DNA of 64,000 nucleotides from NCBI RefSeq assembly GCF_003112455.1, contig NZ_BDQX01000171.1, positions 186,465-250,464 on the forward strand. Reading direction: 5' to 3'. The translations under genes were made by a program, and so were the position numbers. Below are positions 7,349-15,432 of this stretch, in pieces (the first letter of the stretch is position 1; the number at the start of each line of letters is the position of its first letter). Source of the DNA: Paenibacillus agaridevorans. GTDB taxonomy: Bacteria; Bacillota; Bacilli; Paenibacillales; Paenibacillaceae. The notes under the pieces are model-generated. The model saw only the letters and a list, made by a program, of their open reading frames with translations, made no database searches and was not told the origin of the DNA.

Positions 7349-8584
7349 TCAACGCATCAGTTGCTTAAGCCTTACCGTATGGTCGGCAAGAGCTTCCGCC
7401 GCCGGTTTGGCCTGCTTCTCAACCAGCATTTCGCCGATCCGGATATGTTTGGCTAAAGAGCCGCCTGAGCCAATTCCGCTAACGGCCACAACAGTTCCTT
7501 CTTCATTTAGATGGAAATAAATTTGTCCCTCCTCGCCCATATTCCGTTCCACAATCGTAACGGCGCGATCGGTCAACCCGGCTACCTGCAGCGTCAGATC
7601 GTATTGGTCGGACCAGAACCAAGGCACGACCCCGTACGGCTTCTCCGAACCTAGCATATTGCCTGCCGCATGCATCCCCTGATCCACCGCATTGCGCCAA
7701 GCTTCCAACCGGATCCGATGATTGCCGAACAAGACATGCGGGAAGGAACAACAATCGCCGGCGGCAAAAATATTTGGATCGCTGGTCTGAAGCTTCTCGT
7801 TGACGCGTATGCCATTGTCTATATCAAGTCCGCTTTTTTCCGCAAGTGCGGTTTCCGGCACCGCTCCGATGCCGGCAATTACGATATCGCACGGAATTAC
7901 CGTTCCATCGGCAAGACGCAGCTTGAATTCGCCTGCTCCCTTGTCGATTCGCTCCAGGGAAGCGCCCGTAACAATGCGAACGCCTTGTTTCCGATGTTCC
8001 TGCTCCACAACTTTCGCTATAGCTTCGGGCACACCCCGGGCCAGCAGACGGCGACCCGCTTCCAGCAAAGTAACGGCGCAGCCTCTCTGTATAGCGCTTG
8101 CCGCAACTTCCAGACCTATAAACCCTCCGCCGATAACGACGACGCGCGAGCCATTCCGGAGCGATTCGCGGAGACGAACCGCGTCCTCGTAGCGGCGCAG
8201 ATAGATCAGATCACCCGCTCCATCCCCGGCTATCTCAAGCTTTCTCGGCTTGGCTCCTGTTGCCAGCAGCAGCCGCATGTAAGGAATTTCTCTCCCGCTG
8301 GCCAGTTCCACGCGATGCCCCTCTCGGTCGATGCGGCGCACGGCATCGCCGCTGACCCAGTCGATGCGCTCCTCTGCCAGCTGCGCCTCGCTTACTACCG
8401 CTGCCGGAGACGGCTCCTCCACCGCTATCAGCAACTCCTTGGACAGCTTGGGCCGCTCGTACGGCAATAAACCTTCGTTCCCGATTAACGTAATTTCGCC
8501 GTCCCATCCCAAACTTCTTAATTCCAGCGCGGCCCTGACCCCGGCTTCGCCAGCTCCGACGACAACCATTCCACTCTCATTCAT
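7349..8584 (-). CDS. FAD/NAD(P)-dependent ferredoxin reductase (MocF-like)
   Basis: 411 residues from the ATG at 8584, which has AGGAG 12 bases upstream; the open frame extends further upstream only by overlapping the Rieske gene. FAD motif MVVVGAGEAGVRAALEL (near residue 6), NAD(P) motif VVIGGGFIGLEVAASAI (middle) and the second FAD motif NIFAAGDCCSFPH identify the rubredoxin/ferredoxin reductase class that feeds electrons to Rieske ferredoxins of oxygenases. It lies 16 bases after the Rieske ferredoxin gene, in the same order as mocD-mocE-mocF of rhizopine-degrading rhizobia, so it probably reduces the neighbouring ferredoxin. Electron donor not determinable. Confidence 0.88.
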   Translation of the reverse strand: MNESGMVVVGAGEAGVRAALELRSLGWDGEITLIGNEGLLPYERPKLSKELLIAVEEPSPAAVVSEAQLAEERIDWVSGDAVRRIDREGHRVELASGREIPYMRLLLATGAKPRKLEIAGDGAGDLIYLRRYEDAVRLRESLRNGSRVVVIGGGFIGLEVAASAIQRGCAVTLLEAGRRLLARGVPEAIAKVVEQEHRKQGVRIVTGASLERIDKGAGEFKLRLADGTVIPCDIVIAGIGAVPETALAEKSGLDIDNGIRVNEKLQTSDPNIFAAGDCCSFPHVLFGNHRIRLEAWRNAVDQGMHAAGNMLGSEKPYGVVPWFWSDQYDLTLQVAGLTDRAVTIVERNMGEEGQIYFHLNEEGTVVAVSGIGSGGSLAKHIRIGEMLVEKQAKPAAEALADHTVRLKQLMR

Positions 8585-8600
8585 CCTCTGCCGCTCCTGT

Positions 8601-8918
8601 CTAATCGATCTTAATAAACACGCTGTCCGACTCCACCTTAACCGGATACGTTCGAAGGTCGACGCATACGGGCGCGCGCTTGGCAGCGCCGGTCGGAATG
8701 TCGAATCGGCCGTTATGCTTCGGGCATTCAATGACGTTTCCCATGACCAATCCGTTAGACAGATGAAATTTTTCATGCGTGCAATAGCCGTCGCTGGCGT
8801 AGAAATGTCCCTTGTCCGTACGATATACAGCAAAAGTGCGCTCTCCATGGTCGAATCGAATGACATCCTCCTCTTCAATCTCATCGACTGCGCATACTTC
8901 AATCCATTCTCCGCTCAT
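8601..8918 (-). CDS. MocE-type Rieske [2Fe-2S] ferredoxin
   Basis: 105 residues from the ATG at 8918, which has AAAGGAG upstream and overlaps the desaturase stop codon (ATGA), indicating translational coupling. The cluster ligands are C46 and H48 in YCTHEKFHL and C65 and H68 in ECPKHNGRFD. The sequence, for example EEEDVIRFDHGERTFA and RAPVCVDLRTYPVKVE, strongly recalls MocE, the ferredoxin of rhizobial rhizopine (3-O-methyl-scyllo-inosamine) catabolism. Its role is electron transfer from the reductase encoded next to it to the membrane oxygenase encoded before it. Confidence 0.9.
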   Translation of the reverse strand: MSGEWIEVCAVDEIEEEDVIRFDHGERTFAVYRTDKGHFYASDGYCTHEKFHLSNGLVMGNVIECPKHNGRFDIPTGAAKRAPVCVDLRTYPVKVESDSVFIKID

Positions 8919-10012
8919 AATGGCATCTGGCTCCTTTGTTCGGTTTGTTTGTCGAAATCGTGCATATACGGCTGTGCCGTAGGCGGCAGCGGCTTGACGA
9001 CGACGTAAGCCGGATTCTCTTTTTGCTTGCGCAATGCGCCAATGACTTCTTTGAGCGCCGCCCAAAGTCCGGGACGCGCCTCCGGGCAATCACTTTTCAT
9101 CTCCTGATGCAGCTTGGGCAACGCATGATACGGAACCATCGGGAACATATGATGTTCGACGTGATAGTTCATATTCCAGTACAAGAACCGGAATACGCGA
9201 TTCATATAGACCGTTCGGCTATTCAAGCGATGGTCCAGCACATCTTCATACAATCCGAGATGCTGCGTCATGCCGAACAGCAGCACAATCAAGTTGCCGT
9301 AGAACGAAGGCAGCACAATAAACATCGCCGGTAAAATGCTGCCGGTATATATACATGCGGCAATAACGGCCGCAAAAATGAGCAAGTATACCCGGGCCTC
9401 GCGAAACACTTTATGATGTTCGGTTGGAGGGATATATTCCTTCTCCTGTACCTCCATCCTGCCGACCGTGTGCAGGAAAAAACGTTTGATCTCAATCGGT
9501 CCGCCATACAGATGAAAAATCTGCATCACAATAATTTTCCAAATTGGCGGTCTTTCGGTCAAAATTTCCGGATCGCGCCCGACGATAATCGTATCCGTAT
9601 GATGTCGGGCATGACTCCAGCGCCATGGCGTCGCAGAGCGCAATACCATAAAGGAAGCGATCTGGTAGACGACATCGTTCATCCATTGCGTCTTAAAGGC
9701 TGTGCCGTGTCCGCATTCATGCCAGCGGGAATCGCCGGGCGAAGCGTAAAAGGTGCCGTATGCAAAAAAAGCGAGAATGGACCACCATGTGCCCCAGGAC
9801 AAATAAGCGAGATAACCCAATACAATAAGCGTAGCAAACCAAATGAGCGTATCACGGATCGCGGGTCCGTCCTTTCGTTTCATCAGTTCCTTCATCTTGG
9901 CGCGCGGGATTGGGGTTGCATACCATTCCGCCGCGGCCAGCCCCCGCTCCTCGGCTCGTTTGCCCTCCGGACCGGTCAAGCTGTAATCTCTTTTTTGCAC
10001 GACGATTGCCAT
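8915..10012 (-). CDS. Membrane fatty-acid-desaturase superfamily oxygenase (MocD-like)
   Basis: 365 residues from the ATG at 10012, which has a perfect AAAGGAGGT site; an in-frame upstream ATG at 10063 lies beyond the operator and is unlikely. The three histidine boxes of di-iron membrane oxygenases are present: HECGH (98-102), HARHH (134-138) and HVEHH (284-288). Hydrophobic stretches near residues 55-92 and 208-250 fit membrane insertion. Genetic coupling with a MocE-type ferredoxin and its reductase suggests a MocD-like hydroxylase or O-demethylase rather than a lipid desaturase, but a desaturase role cannot be excluded. First gene of the unit, read from the operator-controlled promoter just upstream. 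Confidence 0.85.
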   Translation of the reverse strand: MAIVVQKRDYSLTGPEGKRAEERGLAAAEWYATPIPRAKMKELMKRKDGPAIRDTLIWFATLIVLGYLAYLSWGTWWSILAFFAYGTFYASPGDSRWHECGHGTAFKTQWMNDVVYQIASFMVLRSATPWRWSHARHHTDTIIVGRDPEILTERPPIWKIIVMQIFHLYGGPIEIKRFFLHTVGRMEVQEKEYIPPTEHHKVFREARVYLLIFAAVIAACIYTGSILPAMFIVLPSFYGNLIVLLFGMTQHLGLYEDVLDHRLNSRTVYMNRVFRFLYWNMNYHVEHHMFPMVPYHALPKLHQEMKSDCPEARPGLWAALKEVIGALRKQKENPAYVVVKPLPPTAQPYMHDFDKQTEQRSQMPL

Positions 10013-10049
10013 GAGCCTACCTCCTTTATGATTAAAAAAATCAATTTCC

Positions 10050-10061
10050 GTGCCCGGGCAC
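10050..10061. promoter_or_regulatory. Perfect palindromic operator, downstream copy
   Basis: GTGCCCGGGCAC is a 12-bp perfect palindrome with the central CG typical of LacI-family sites. The identical 18-base context TTTCCGTGCCCGGGCACA occurs again 56 bases away at 10101-10118. This copy lies in the 5' untranslated region of the desaturase-like gene. Confidence 0.75.
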
Positions 10062-10105
10062 ATTTATGAGGAAAGAAAAAGCACGAAATCGGCTTCGACC
10101 TTTCC

Positions 10106-10117
10106 GTGCCCGGGCAC
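10106..10117. promoter_or_regulatory. Perfect palindromic operator, promoter-proximal copy
   Basis: Same GTGCCCGGGCAC palindrome as at 10050, beginning seven bases downstream of the -10 element and thus covering the expected transcription start. Binding of a LacI-type repressor here would block initiation; the second copy five helical turns away could allow cooperative binding or looping. Confidence 0.78.
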
Positions 10118-10123
10118 AACATT

Positions 10124-10152
10124 ATTATATTCCGATTTGCCCCGATCGGCAA
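10124..10152 (-). promoter_or_regulatory. Promoter of the MocDEF-like operon
   Basis: On the minus strand: -35 TTGCCG (10152-10147), a 17-base spacer, and a perfect -10 TATAAT (10129-10124), followed immediately by the first operator. Transcription would start near 10117 and run left through the desaturase, Rieske and reductase genes. Confidence 0.7.
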
Positions 10153-10310
10153 TATACAATTTATCGATCGGGCATTCATGTTCCTGAGAAGAATAAAATC
10201 ACTTGAAGGATGACTGTCAAGCTCAAATATGCGATCTGTCGTCAAACTCGCTTCCTTTCTTCCTTTTTTCTCACCATTCGTTTGCGTTAGCCAAAGACCT
10301 ATTATCGTCT

Positions 10311-10490
10311 ATGGCTGCTATTCAGAGTTACTTTAACGGTCCATCGGCGTTTTTATCGCCTACAGCTGCTCGTTCACCTACTTTTTGGAGCCATAAGCGT
10401 TACTAACGACTATGGCTGCTATTCAGAGTTACTATAACGGTCCATCGGCGTTTTTAACGCCTACAGCTGCTCGTTCACCTACTTATAGTC
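10311..10490. repeat. Two tandem copies of a 91-bp intergenic repeat
   Basis: Copies begin at 10311 and 10402. Shared blocks are CTATGGCTGCTATTCAGAGT, the small palindrome GGCGTTTTTAACGCC and GCTGCTCGTTCACCTACTT. The same family, in units of about 101 bp, recurs at 27241-27558. The frames it happens to open (several starting MAAIQSY) are repeats of each other and have no gene context. Together with the array at 10656 it fills the 980-base stretch between genes; 10153-10310 and 10491-10655 show no recognisable feature. Confidence 0.7.
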
Positions 10491-10655
10491 GCAAAAATGA
10501 CCGCCAACCTATTTTCCCATTACTGCTGAAGCTTATTATGCGGTTACGACCCAATAGTGTTTTCCTGTCCGTTTTTTGTCAATTTTCGGCATTTTCGGTT
10601 TTTAAAAAGTCCTTGTTCGTTCTGGTTAACACCACCCTGCGAGCGGGAAGCGAAC

Positions 10656-10910
10656 GGAATATTATAGCGGAAATATCCGCCTTATTGGGCTGAGCCGGGG
10701 GCAAACGGACTTTTATAGCGGATATATCCGCTTTATTGGGCTTAGCCGGGGGCGTTCGGACTTTTATAGCGGATATATCCGCTTTATTGGGCTAAGCCGA
10801 GGGCAAACGGACTTTTATAGCGGATATATCCGCTTTATTGGGCTTAGCCGGGGGCGTTCGGACTTTTATAGCGGATATATCCGCTTTATTGGGCTTAGCC
10901 GGGGGCAGAA
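10656..10910. repeat. Five-copy tandem array of a 51-bp unit with an internal 16-bp palindrome
   Basis: Units start at 10656, 10707, 10758, 10809 and 10860, exactly 51 bp apart. Each contains the palindrome AGCGGATATATCCGCT (one base changed in copy 1), then TTATTGGGCTTAGCCGGGGGC. The units alternate between a CAAAC and a CGTTC junction, so copies 2 and 4 resemble each other, as do 3 and 5, which suggests expansion as a 102-bp dimer. There are no unique spacers, so this is not a CRISPR array. Confidence 0.85.
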
Positions 10911-10945
10911 CAGGCGAGTGACGTAGACGAAGTTTTATGCTTCAT

Positions 10946-10960
10946 TGGCTCTTTGAGCCA
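10946..10960. repeat. Hairpin and partial direct repeat upstream of the TIM-barrel stop codon
   Basis: TGGCTC-ttt-GAGCCA forms a short stem. The surrounding GCTTCATTGGCTC...GCCAGC is repeated about 50 bases later (10991-11013), where the copy covers the last codons and stop of the gene ending at 10993. No U-tract follows on either strand, so terminator function is doubtful. Confidence 0.4.
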
Positions 10961-10992
10961 GCCATACGGCAAACGAAGCATATTTTTAGGCT

Positions 10993-11904
10993 TCATTGGC
11001 TCCCCAAGCCAGCGCCAACAGCCGATGCCCAAGCCCGTTCGGCCAGCCTCTTAAGAATGAGCGTCTGCTCCCAACGGTCAGATAGCTCGTCATCTCCCGA
11101 CTTCATGGCGTACGGCGCCGGACCAAGCTCGTAGACGAATGGAAATACGTCGCCGGGTCCCGCTTCTGTCAACCATTCGTGCATGCAACTCGACCACCAG
11201 CTCACGAACCTTGCAGAGCATGGATCGTCGCCCTCTCTGCCGATCTCCGTCTGAATCTGCTGGCCGTTCGATACTCGGCCATGTATGCAAGAAGTGCGCC
11301 GGAACAAAGGCTCGAACAAACGCCCCGCTTCGACCGCATCCTGCTCCGCGGTTATCTCGCCCGCGAGAACGTAATGGGATAAGTCCAACGTGAGGCGCAG
11401 CTCCGGCAGCGCTTCGATGTACGACAGGGTTCTAAGCAGGTCTTGCGTAATTTTGCCTCGATGCGTCTCGACGAACATCGGGATTTGGGCTCGCTCGGCC
11501 GACTCCAGCAGCTCGCCTAGCAAACGAACGGCCTCGTCGCCCGTCACGAAGCTGTTTGCGACCTGAGCGTTCACGTATTGCGCGCCGAGCTCGCGGCACC
11601 GTTTCAGTACCGGAAGGAACGTGTCACCCGATGACGGAAAGCTCTGGACGCCCCATTGCAAACCATGACTCCGCAGCAACCGAACCCAGTCTTCCTGGCC
11701 ATGCTCAGGCAGGCGGCTTAGCAGCCCAGCGAAACCCGCCTCCGCCACCCGCTCCAGCTTCCGCTCTATCGAAGTGTCCTCTTCGGACGGTCCGTTCATC
11801 GCCCACCAGGATTGATGAACTTCCAGCCGCGGGGGCCGGCTCGATCCATCGTTGATGCGCCTCAAAAGCCCCTCAGATGTATGCGTATTTGCCGATTTCT
11901 TCAC
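10993..11904 (-). CDS. Sugar phosphate isomerase/epimerase-like TIM-barrel protein
   Basis: About 303 residues from a GTG at 11904 (GGGTGG eight bases upstream); an ATG at 11994 is possible but adds an unlikely leader. The body shows the xylose-isomerase-like (AP endonuclease 2) barrel: RLEVHQSWWAM, LERVAEAGFAGLLSRLP, IPMFVETHRGKIT (metal-binding glutamate) and LRLTLDLSHYVLAGE (metal-binding aspartate and histidine). The family isomerises or epimerises sugars, keto acids or inositol derivatives. It is divergent from the AraC gene at 12045, which probably controls it. Its C-terminus runs into a repeated sequence, so the last few residues may have been altered. Confidence 0.78.
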   Translation of the reverse strand: MKKSANTHTSEGLLRRINDGSSRPPRLEVHQSWWAMNGPSEEDTSIERKLERVAEAGFAGLLSRLPEHGQEDWVRLLRSHGLQWGVQSFPSSGDTFLPVLKRCRELGAQYVNAQVANSFVTGDEAVRLLGELLESAERAQIPMFVETHRGKITQDLLRTLSYIEALPELRLTLDLSHYVLAGEITAEQDAVEAGRLFEPLFRRTSCIHGRVSNGQQIQTEIGREGDDPCSARFVSWWSSCMHEWLTEAGPGDVFPFVYELGPAPYAMKSGDDELSDRWEQTLILKRLAERAWASAVGAGLGSQ

Positions 11905-12044
11905 GCCGAGCACCACCCGTTTATAATATTTGTCGTTTCTATCACTCAATGATAGAGTAATAAACAGGTGAAAGAAATGAATGATTTGATTCAACTATTT
12001 ATACAATTTGACGTATACACAGGAAGAAAGGAGCTGGGTGGGAG

Positions 12045-12857
12045 ATGCTGGAGATTCCATTGTTCATTCCGGGAGAGTCTTACGGCAAGGTCGTTTGCGA
12101 ACGGGGGTGGAAGTGGAATCGCGGCGATGTTCCGTTTCATGATTACGATCTGTGGTATGTATGGCGGGGAGAAGGGCGGCTCGTCCTTAACGGCGAGGAG
12201 CATCCGCTGTCGCACAACCAGTGTTATCTGTTTCGGCCGGGCGACCGCGTGGACGCCTGGCATAATCCCGACCTGCCGCTAGTCGTCACCTATATTCATT
12301 TCTCTGCAAAAGAGAGCTCCGTAATGCTGGCCGCTCTCCCTTCCCGCTATGATATCGCCTCCCCGTACGTTTTCGAAGCCTATCTGGACAGATTCGTGCA
12401 AGTTATGACCTTAAGGGAGCACCGCCATAAAGAAGAAGCCTGCATGCTGCTTCGCCTCCTTCTGATGGGATTGGAACGGGAGAGCTTGTCTAGCAAAGAG
12501 GCTTCTAGAAGAAGGAGCCCGCATCTCGAAGCCATGACGAGGATCGCCGCAACGATTCGGGAAAATCCGGCTCAGGCAGGCTCGATCGCGGAACTGGCGA
12601 AGCAGGCGTATTTGTCGCCGCGCTACTTTTCCATGAAGTTTAGGGAAACGATGGGCCAGACGATCGAGAGCTATATCATCGAGAAAAGGATCGAACGCGC
12701 GGAGCTGCTGCTGAACCAGCACGGCATGATGGTAGGAGAGGTAGCGGAAGCGCTTGGCTATCAGAACATCTATTATTTTAGCAAGCAATTCAAGAAAGTT
12801 AGAGGCTACAGCCCTTCGAAGGCGGGAAGGCGGGGCGCTTTGCACGCAAATGACTAA
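12045..12857 (+). CDS. AraC family transcriptional regulator 3
   Basis: 270 residues. N-terminal cupin sensor with DLWYVWRGEGRLVLNGEEH and CYLFRPGDRVDAWHNPD (about 30-75), then the C-terminal double helix-turn-helix with SIAELAKQAYLSPRYFSMKFRE and MVGEVAEALGYQNIYYFSKQFKK. GGAGCTGGGTGGGAG precedes the start. Divergent from the TIM-barrel gene with about 140 bases between the starts. Confidence 0.88.
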   Translation: MLEIPLFIPGESYGKVVCERGWKWNRGDVPFHDYDLWYVWRGEGRLVLNGEEHPLSHNQCYLFRPGDRVDAWHNPDLPLVVTYIHFSAKESSVMLAALPSRYDIASPYVFEAYLDRFVQVMTLREHRHKEEACMLLRLLLMGLERESLSSKEASRRRSPHLEAMTRIAATIRENPAQAGSIAELAKQAYLSPRYFSMKFRETMGQTIESYIIEKRIERAELLLNQHGMMVGEVAEALGYQNIYYFSKQFKKVRGYSPSKAGRRGALHAND

Positions 12858-12898
12858 CATGAACGGGTATCGCTCATTCTGAGCCTGAACATCATCAA

Positions 12899-12931
12899 AA
12901 GCGGCATCGGAATGAAAGCCCGATACCGCTT
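12899..12931. terminator. Hairpin between convergent genes
   Basis: Arms AAGCGGcATCGG (12899-12910) and CCGATaCCGCTT (12920-12931) with one mismatch, between the ends of the AraC gene (12857) and the ADP-ribosylglycohydrolase-like gene (13010). Only weak T-tracts follow. The remainder of 12858-13009 holds no gene that I recognise. Confidence 0.4.
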
Positions 12932-13009
12932 GCTCGCTCAAATTCGATAACGGCTTGTTCGAGAACGGATCGGTCGGCATATAGCCCGGAGTACCGGATT
13001 CCCAAGCAG

Positions 13010-14401
13010 CTAGCTGTTACCTGCCAATTGTCCAGACAGCTTGCGGAAAACGTTATAGCTGCGCTCCGCGCATTCCGAAATGGCAATGGGATGAAAGCCA
13101 GGCAGGTCCGCATACAACGTATCGTTTAGAGGAGCCGTCCATGAGGAAGGAAGCGCATCTGCTCCCAATGCCGCGCCCATAATGGATCCTACCGTCGCCC
13201 CGTTGCAATCGGTGTCCCAGCCACCCAGTACGGAAGTTGTGACCGCCTTCTCGAAGTCCCCGCCGCCAAAGATCAGGGAAGCCGCGACCAGCGCCGCATT
13301 ATTATTCGTATGAACCGGATGGTAATGTTTGAACGTTTCCCAGATTTGATCAACCAGCGAGATTTGATCCCTGGCCGCGGATGCGATCTCCACTGCCTTA
13401 TGGATATCCGCCGCAAGCCTGGACGTCGCCGGAATTTCGCTTAGGCCGATCTCGACGATCCGGCGCGGGTCCTTCTCGGCGAACGCGGCGGCAATCATCG
13501 CCGCAACGAACATTTCACCGTAAATTCCGTTCTTGATATGCGAGAAGGAGGCATCGCGCCATGCCAGTTCGGCAGCCAGCTCGGGCTGTGCGGCTGCCCC
13601 GTACGCGAAGCCGTCTGCGCGAATTTGGGCGCCAATCCACTCGCGGTATGGGTTCAAATGCGTGCGAACCCATTCCAGCTTTTCTTTCCAGTTCTCCGGT
13701 CTGCCAGGCTTCATATGAGAGGTCATTTGAGAAAAATTCAAATACGCCTGCGTCTCGGCCGTACAAACTTGCGCATAAGTGAGGCGATTATGCCATAACT
13801 TGCCGATATCCCATGAATCCCAATCCAGTCCTTTCTCTTCGAGCATGATCAATCCAAGCACCGTATAACGAATATCGTCGTCGGTTTCCATAAATGCGAT
13901 CCGCTCGCGTGTGCTCTTCAAGCCGTAATGAGCAAGACCCAACTCCTTCGCTCCCGGCGATTCGATCGGCGTATAACCTTGAATCGGCCAGGCGTTGGCG
14001 CCTTCAAACCAGAGCTGAACGTTTCTCCAGCCGGGATTGCCATTTGCTCCAGCCATGTACGGCCCGTGCTCAAGCGGCTTGCCAAGGGCGCAACCGACGC
14101 TCCGTCCCAGCCACGCTCCATAAAATTTGTTGCGCCATTGCGGCTCCGACCATCCGGCCTTCAGACGGCGCGGTCCTTCCGGACGCAGCTTGCGAATGCT
14201 CTCCAGCTCTGACGGCTCCTCATAAGGGAAGTCCGTTCTAGCTTGCAGCTTGGACAGTTCCTCATACAGACTCATAAGCTTTCCTTCATCGTCGCCCGCT
14301 TCCTCCGCTCTTTGAGCGAAGCCCTGCGTGTCGCACCCCTCTTCCGTTCTTTGGACAACCTCTTCTCTTACGAGCGCTTTCAATGGATCCCAACCAGCCA
14401 T
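13010..14401 (-). CDS. ADP-ribosylglycohydrolase family protein
   Basis: 463 residues. The family is a magnesium-dependent all-helical hydrolase that removes ADP-ribose from substrates or acts on related N-glycosides. Visible motifs: FYGAWLGRSVGCALGKPLE (about residue 90), METDDDIRYTVLG (acidic metal ligands) and GGWDTDCNGATVGSIMGA near the C-terminus (second metal site). The 90-residue N-terminal extension is of unknown role. It is the last gene of the leftward sulfatase/ABC locus, 68 bases after the AraC gene. In such sugar loci the family is often present and may cleave an N- or O-glycoside; this is inference. Confidence 0.82.
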   Translation of the reverse strand: MAGWDPLKALVREEVVQRTEEGCDTQGFAQRAEEAGDDEGKLMSLYEELSKLQARTDFPYEEPSELESIRKLRPEGPRRLKAGWSEPQWRNKFYGAWLGRSVGCALGKPLEHGPYMAGANGNPGWRNVQLWFEGANAWPIQGYTPIESPGAKELGLAHYGLKSTRERIAFMETDDDIRYTVLGLIMLEEKGLDWDSWDIGKLWHNRLTYAQVCTAETQAYLNFSQMTSHMKPGRPENWKEKLEWVRTHLNPYREWIGAQIRADGFAYGAAAQPELAAELAWRDASFSHIKNGIYGEMFVAAMIAAAFAEKDPRRIVEIGLSEIPATSRLAADIHKAVEIASAARDQISLVDQIWETFKHYHPVHTNNNAALVAASLIFGGGDFEKAVTTSVLGGWDTDCNGATVGSIMGAALGADALPSSWTAPLNDTLYADLPGFHPIAISECAERSYNVFRKLSGQLAGNS

Positions 14402-14469
14402 AAGTTTTCAATCCCTTCCGCTTATTTAGGACTGATTATATAAGAAGACTAGTCTCAGCGCTTCCCAGA

Positions 14470-15351
14470 TCAAGGCAACTCATTCTCAAAAATTGCAATT
14501 CCCGAATATTTATTCCGATAGGCCATAGGAGAGATGCCTTCCGCTCCGGCAAATAAACGATAGAAGGAAGAAACGCTCTGGAATCCGCTTGCAAAACAAA
14601 CCTCGGTCACCGGCATATCCGTCCGTACCAAAAGACGGCGCGCCTCCGCGAGCCGAAGTAATAGCAAATAATCTTTAAAACCTCGTCCGAGTACCTCCTG
14701 AAACATTCTCGACACTCTGGAGGAGCTCAGATGGAGCATACGGGCAAGCTGTTCAAGATCCAGCGGCTCATTGAAGTGTTCCTGCATATAAGCGGATATG
14801 ATGCGGAAGTTCGAAAAGGAATCGGTTATTTCCCTCCATTCGGATGGCGGAATATCGGTGCTGCAGCTACGTAGCAAATGGGAAACGATTTGCAGCAGCA
14901 AGCCTTTGGCCATCATTTGATATCCCTCCAGCTTTCGGTCCAGCTCCAGCCATATGGATTGCATCAATGGCCAAATCGCTGTTGCCAATGCCGAGTCCGA
15001 AGGAATCAGGTTCTGAAACCGTTCCGAAGGAATGGAGAAGGGAAGCAGCAATCGTTCGTCCTCCTCCAGCAACAGACCAGGATCGAAATTCAGGAACAAA
15101 TAGGAGCTTGGGTTATGCTCCGCCGAGCAGGCGATATGCCTTTCCGTATGATTGACAATAAATATATCTCCTGGGGCGACAACGTATTTTTTGGAGCCGA
15201 AATAAAACTCGCCCTCGCCCGACACGCAGCAGCCGATCTCCAGGCTCGCATGATAGTGCAGCGGTTCTCTATACGAACGCGGCGTCCAATAAAAGGCGTT
15301 GATCGCGATATCATGCTCGTATTCAATGTTCAGACGCATGCTTTTGACCAT
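14470..15351 (-). CDS. AraC family transcriptional regulator 4
   Basis: 293 residues from the ATG at 15351, preceded by AGAGGTGAG; an upstream in-frame ATG at 15402 lacks a site. N-terminal cupin (YHASLEIGCCVSGEGEFYFG, VVAPGDIFIVNHTERH), C-terminal helix-turn-helix pair (LEQLARMLHLSSSRVSRMFQE, PVTEVCFASGFQSVSSFYRLF). It lies within the leftward locus between the sulfatase and the ADP-ribosylglycohydrolase-like gene, so it may tune this operon in addition to the YesM/YesN pair at its head. Confidence 0.87.
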   Translation of the reverse strand: MVKSMRLNIEYEHDIAINAFYWTPRSYREPLHYHASLEIGCCVSGEGEFYFGSKKYVVAPGDIFIVNHTERHIACSAEHNPSSYLFLNFDPGLLLEEDERLLLPFSIPSERFQNLIPSDSALATAIWPLMQSIWLELDRKLEGYQMMAKGLLLQIVSHLLRSCSTDIPPSEWREITDSFSNFRIISAYMQEHFNEPLDLEQLARMLHLSSSRVSRMFQEVLGRGFKDYLLLLRLAEARRLLVRTDMPVTEVCFASGFQSVSSFYRLFAGAEGISPMAYRNKYSGIAIFENELP

Positions 15352-15432
15352 GCTTCTCACCTCTGACTTCATCGTAGAGGGACACTGTAGCGCTGTCAAC
15401 ATGCCAAAAGATCAAAACGAATCAGCCCCCGC

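Noticed and set aside
7349..8902. Ferredoxin reductase starting at 8902
   Set aside because: The first 106 codons overlap the Rieske gene in another frame; the FAD-binding motif begins right after the ATG at 8584, which has its own ribosome binding site.
10203..10693. Small open frames starting MAAIQSY or MKDDCQ inside the 91-bp repeats
   Set aside because: They are translations of the same non-coding repeat, have no ribosome binding site or family resemblance, and the matching repeat block at 27241 does not keep the frame.
10656..10910. Possible CRISPR array
   Set aside because: The units are contiguous 51-bp tandem repeats with no unique spacers, and no cas genes are nearby.
12411..12980. 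Leftward 189-codon open frame opposite the AraC gene at 12045
   Set aside because: Antisense to the conserved AraC DNA-binding domain with no start signal or family motif.
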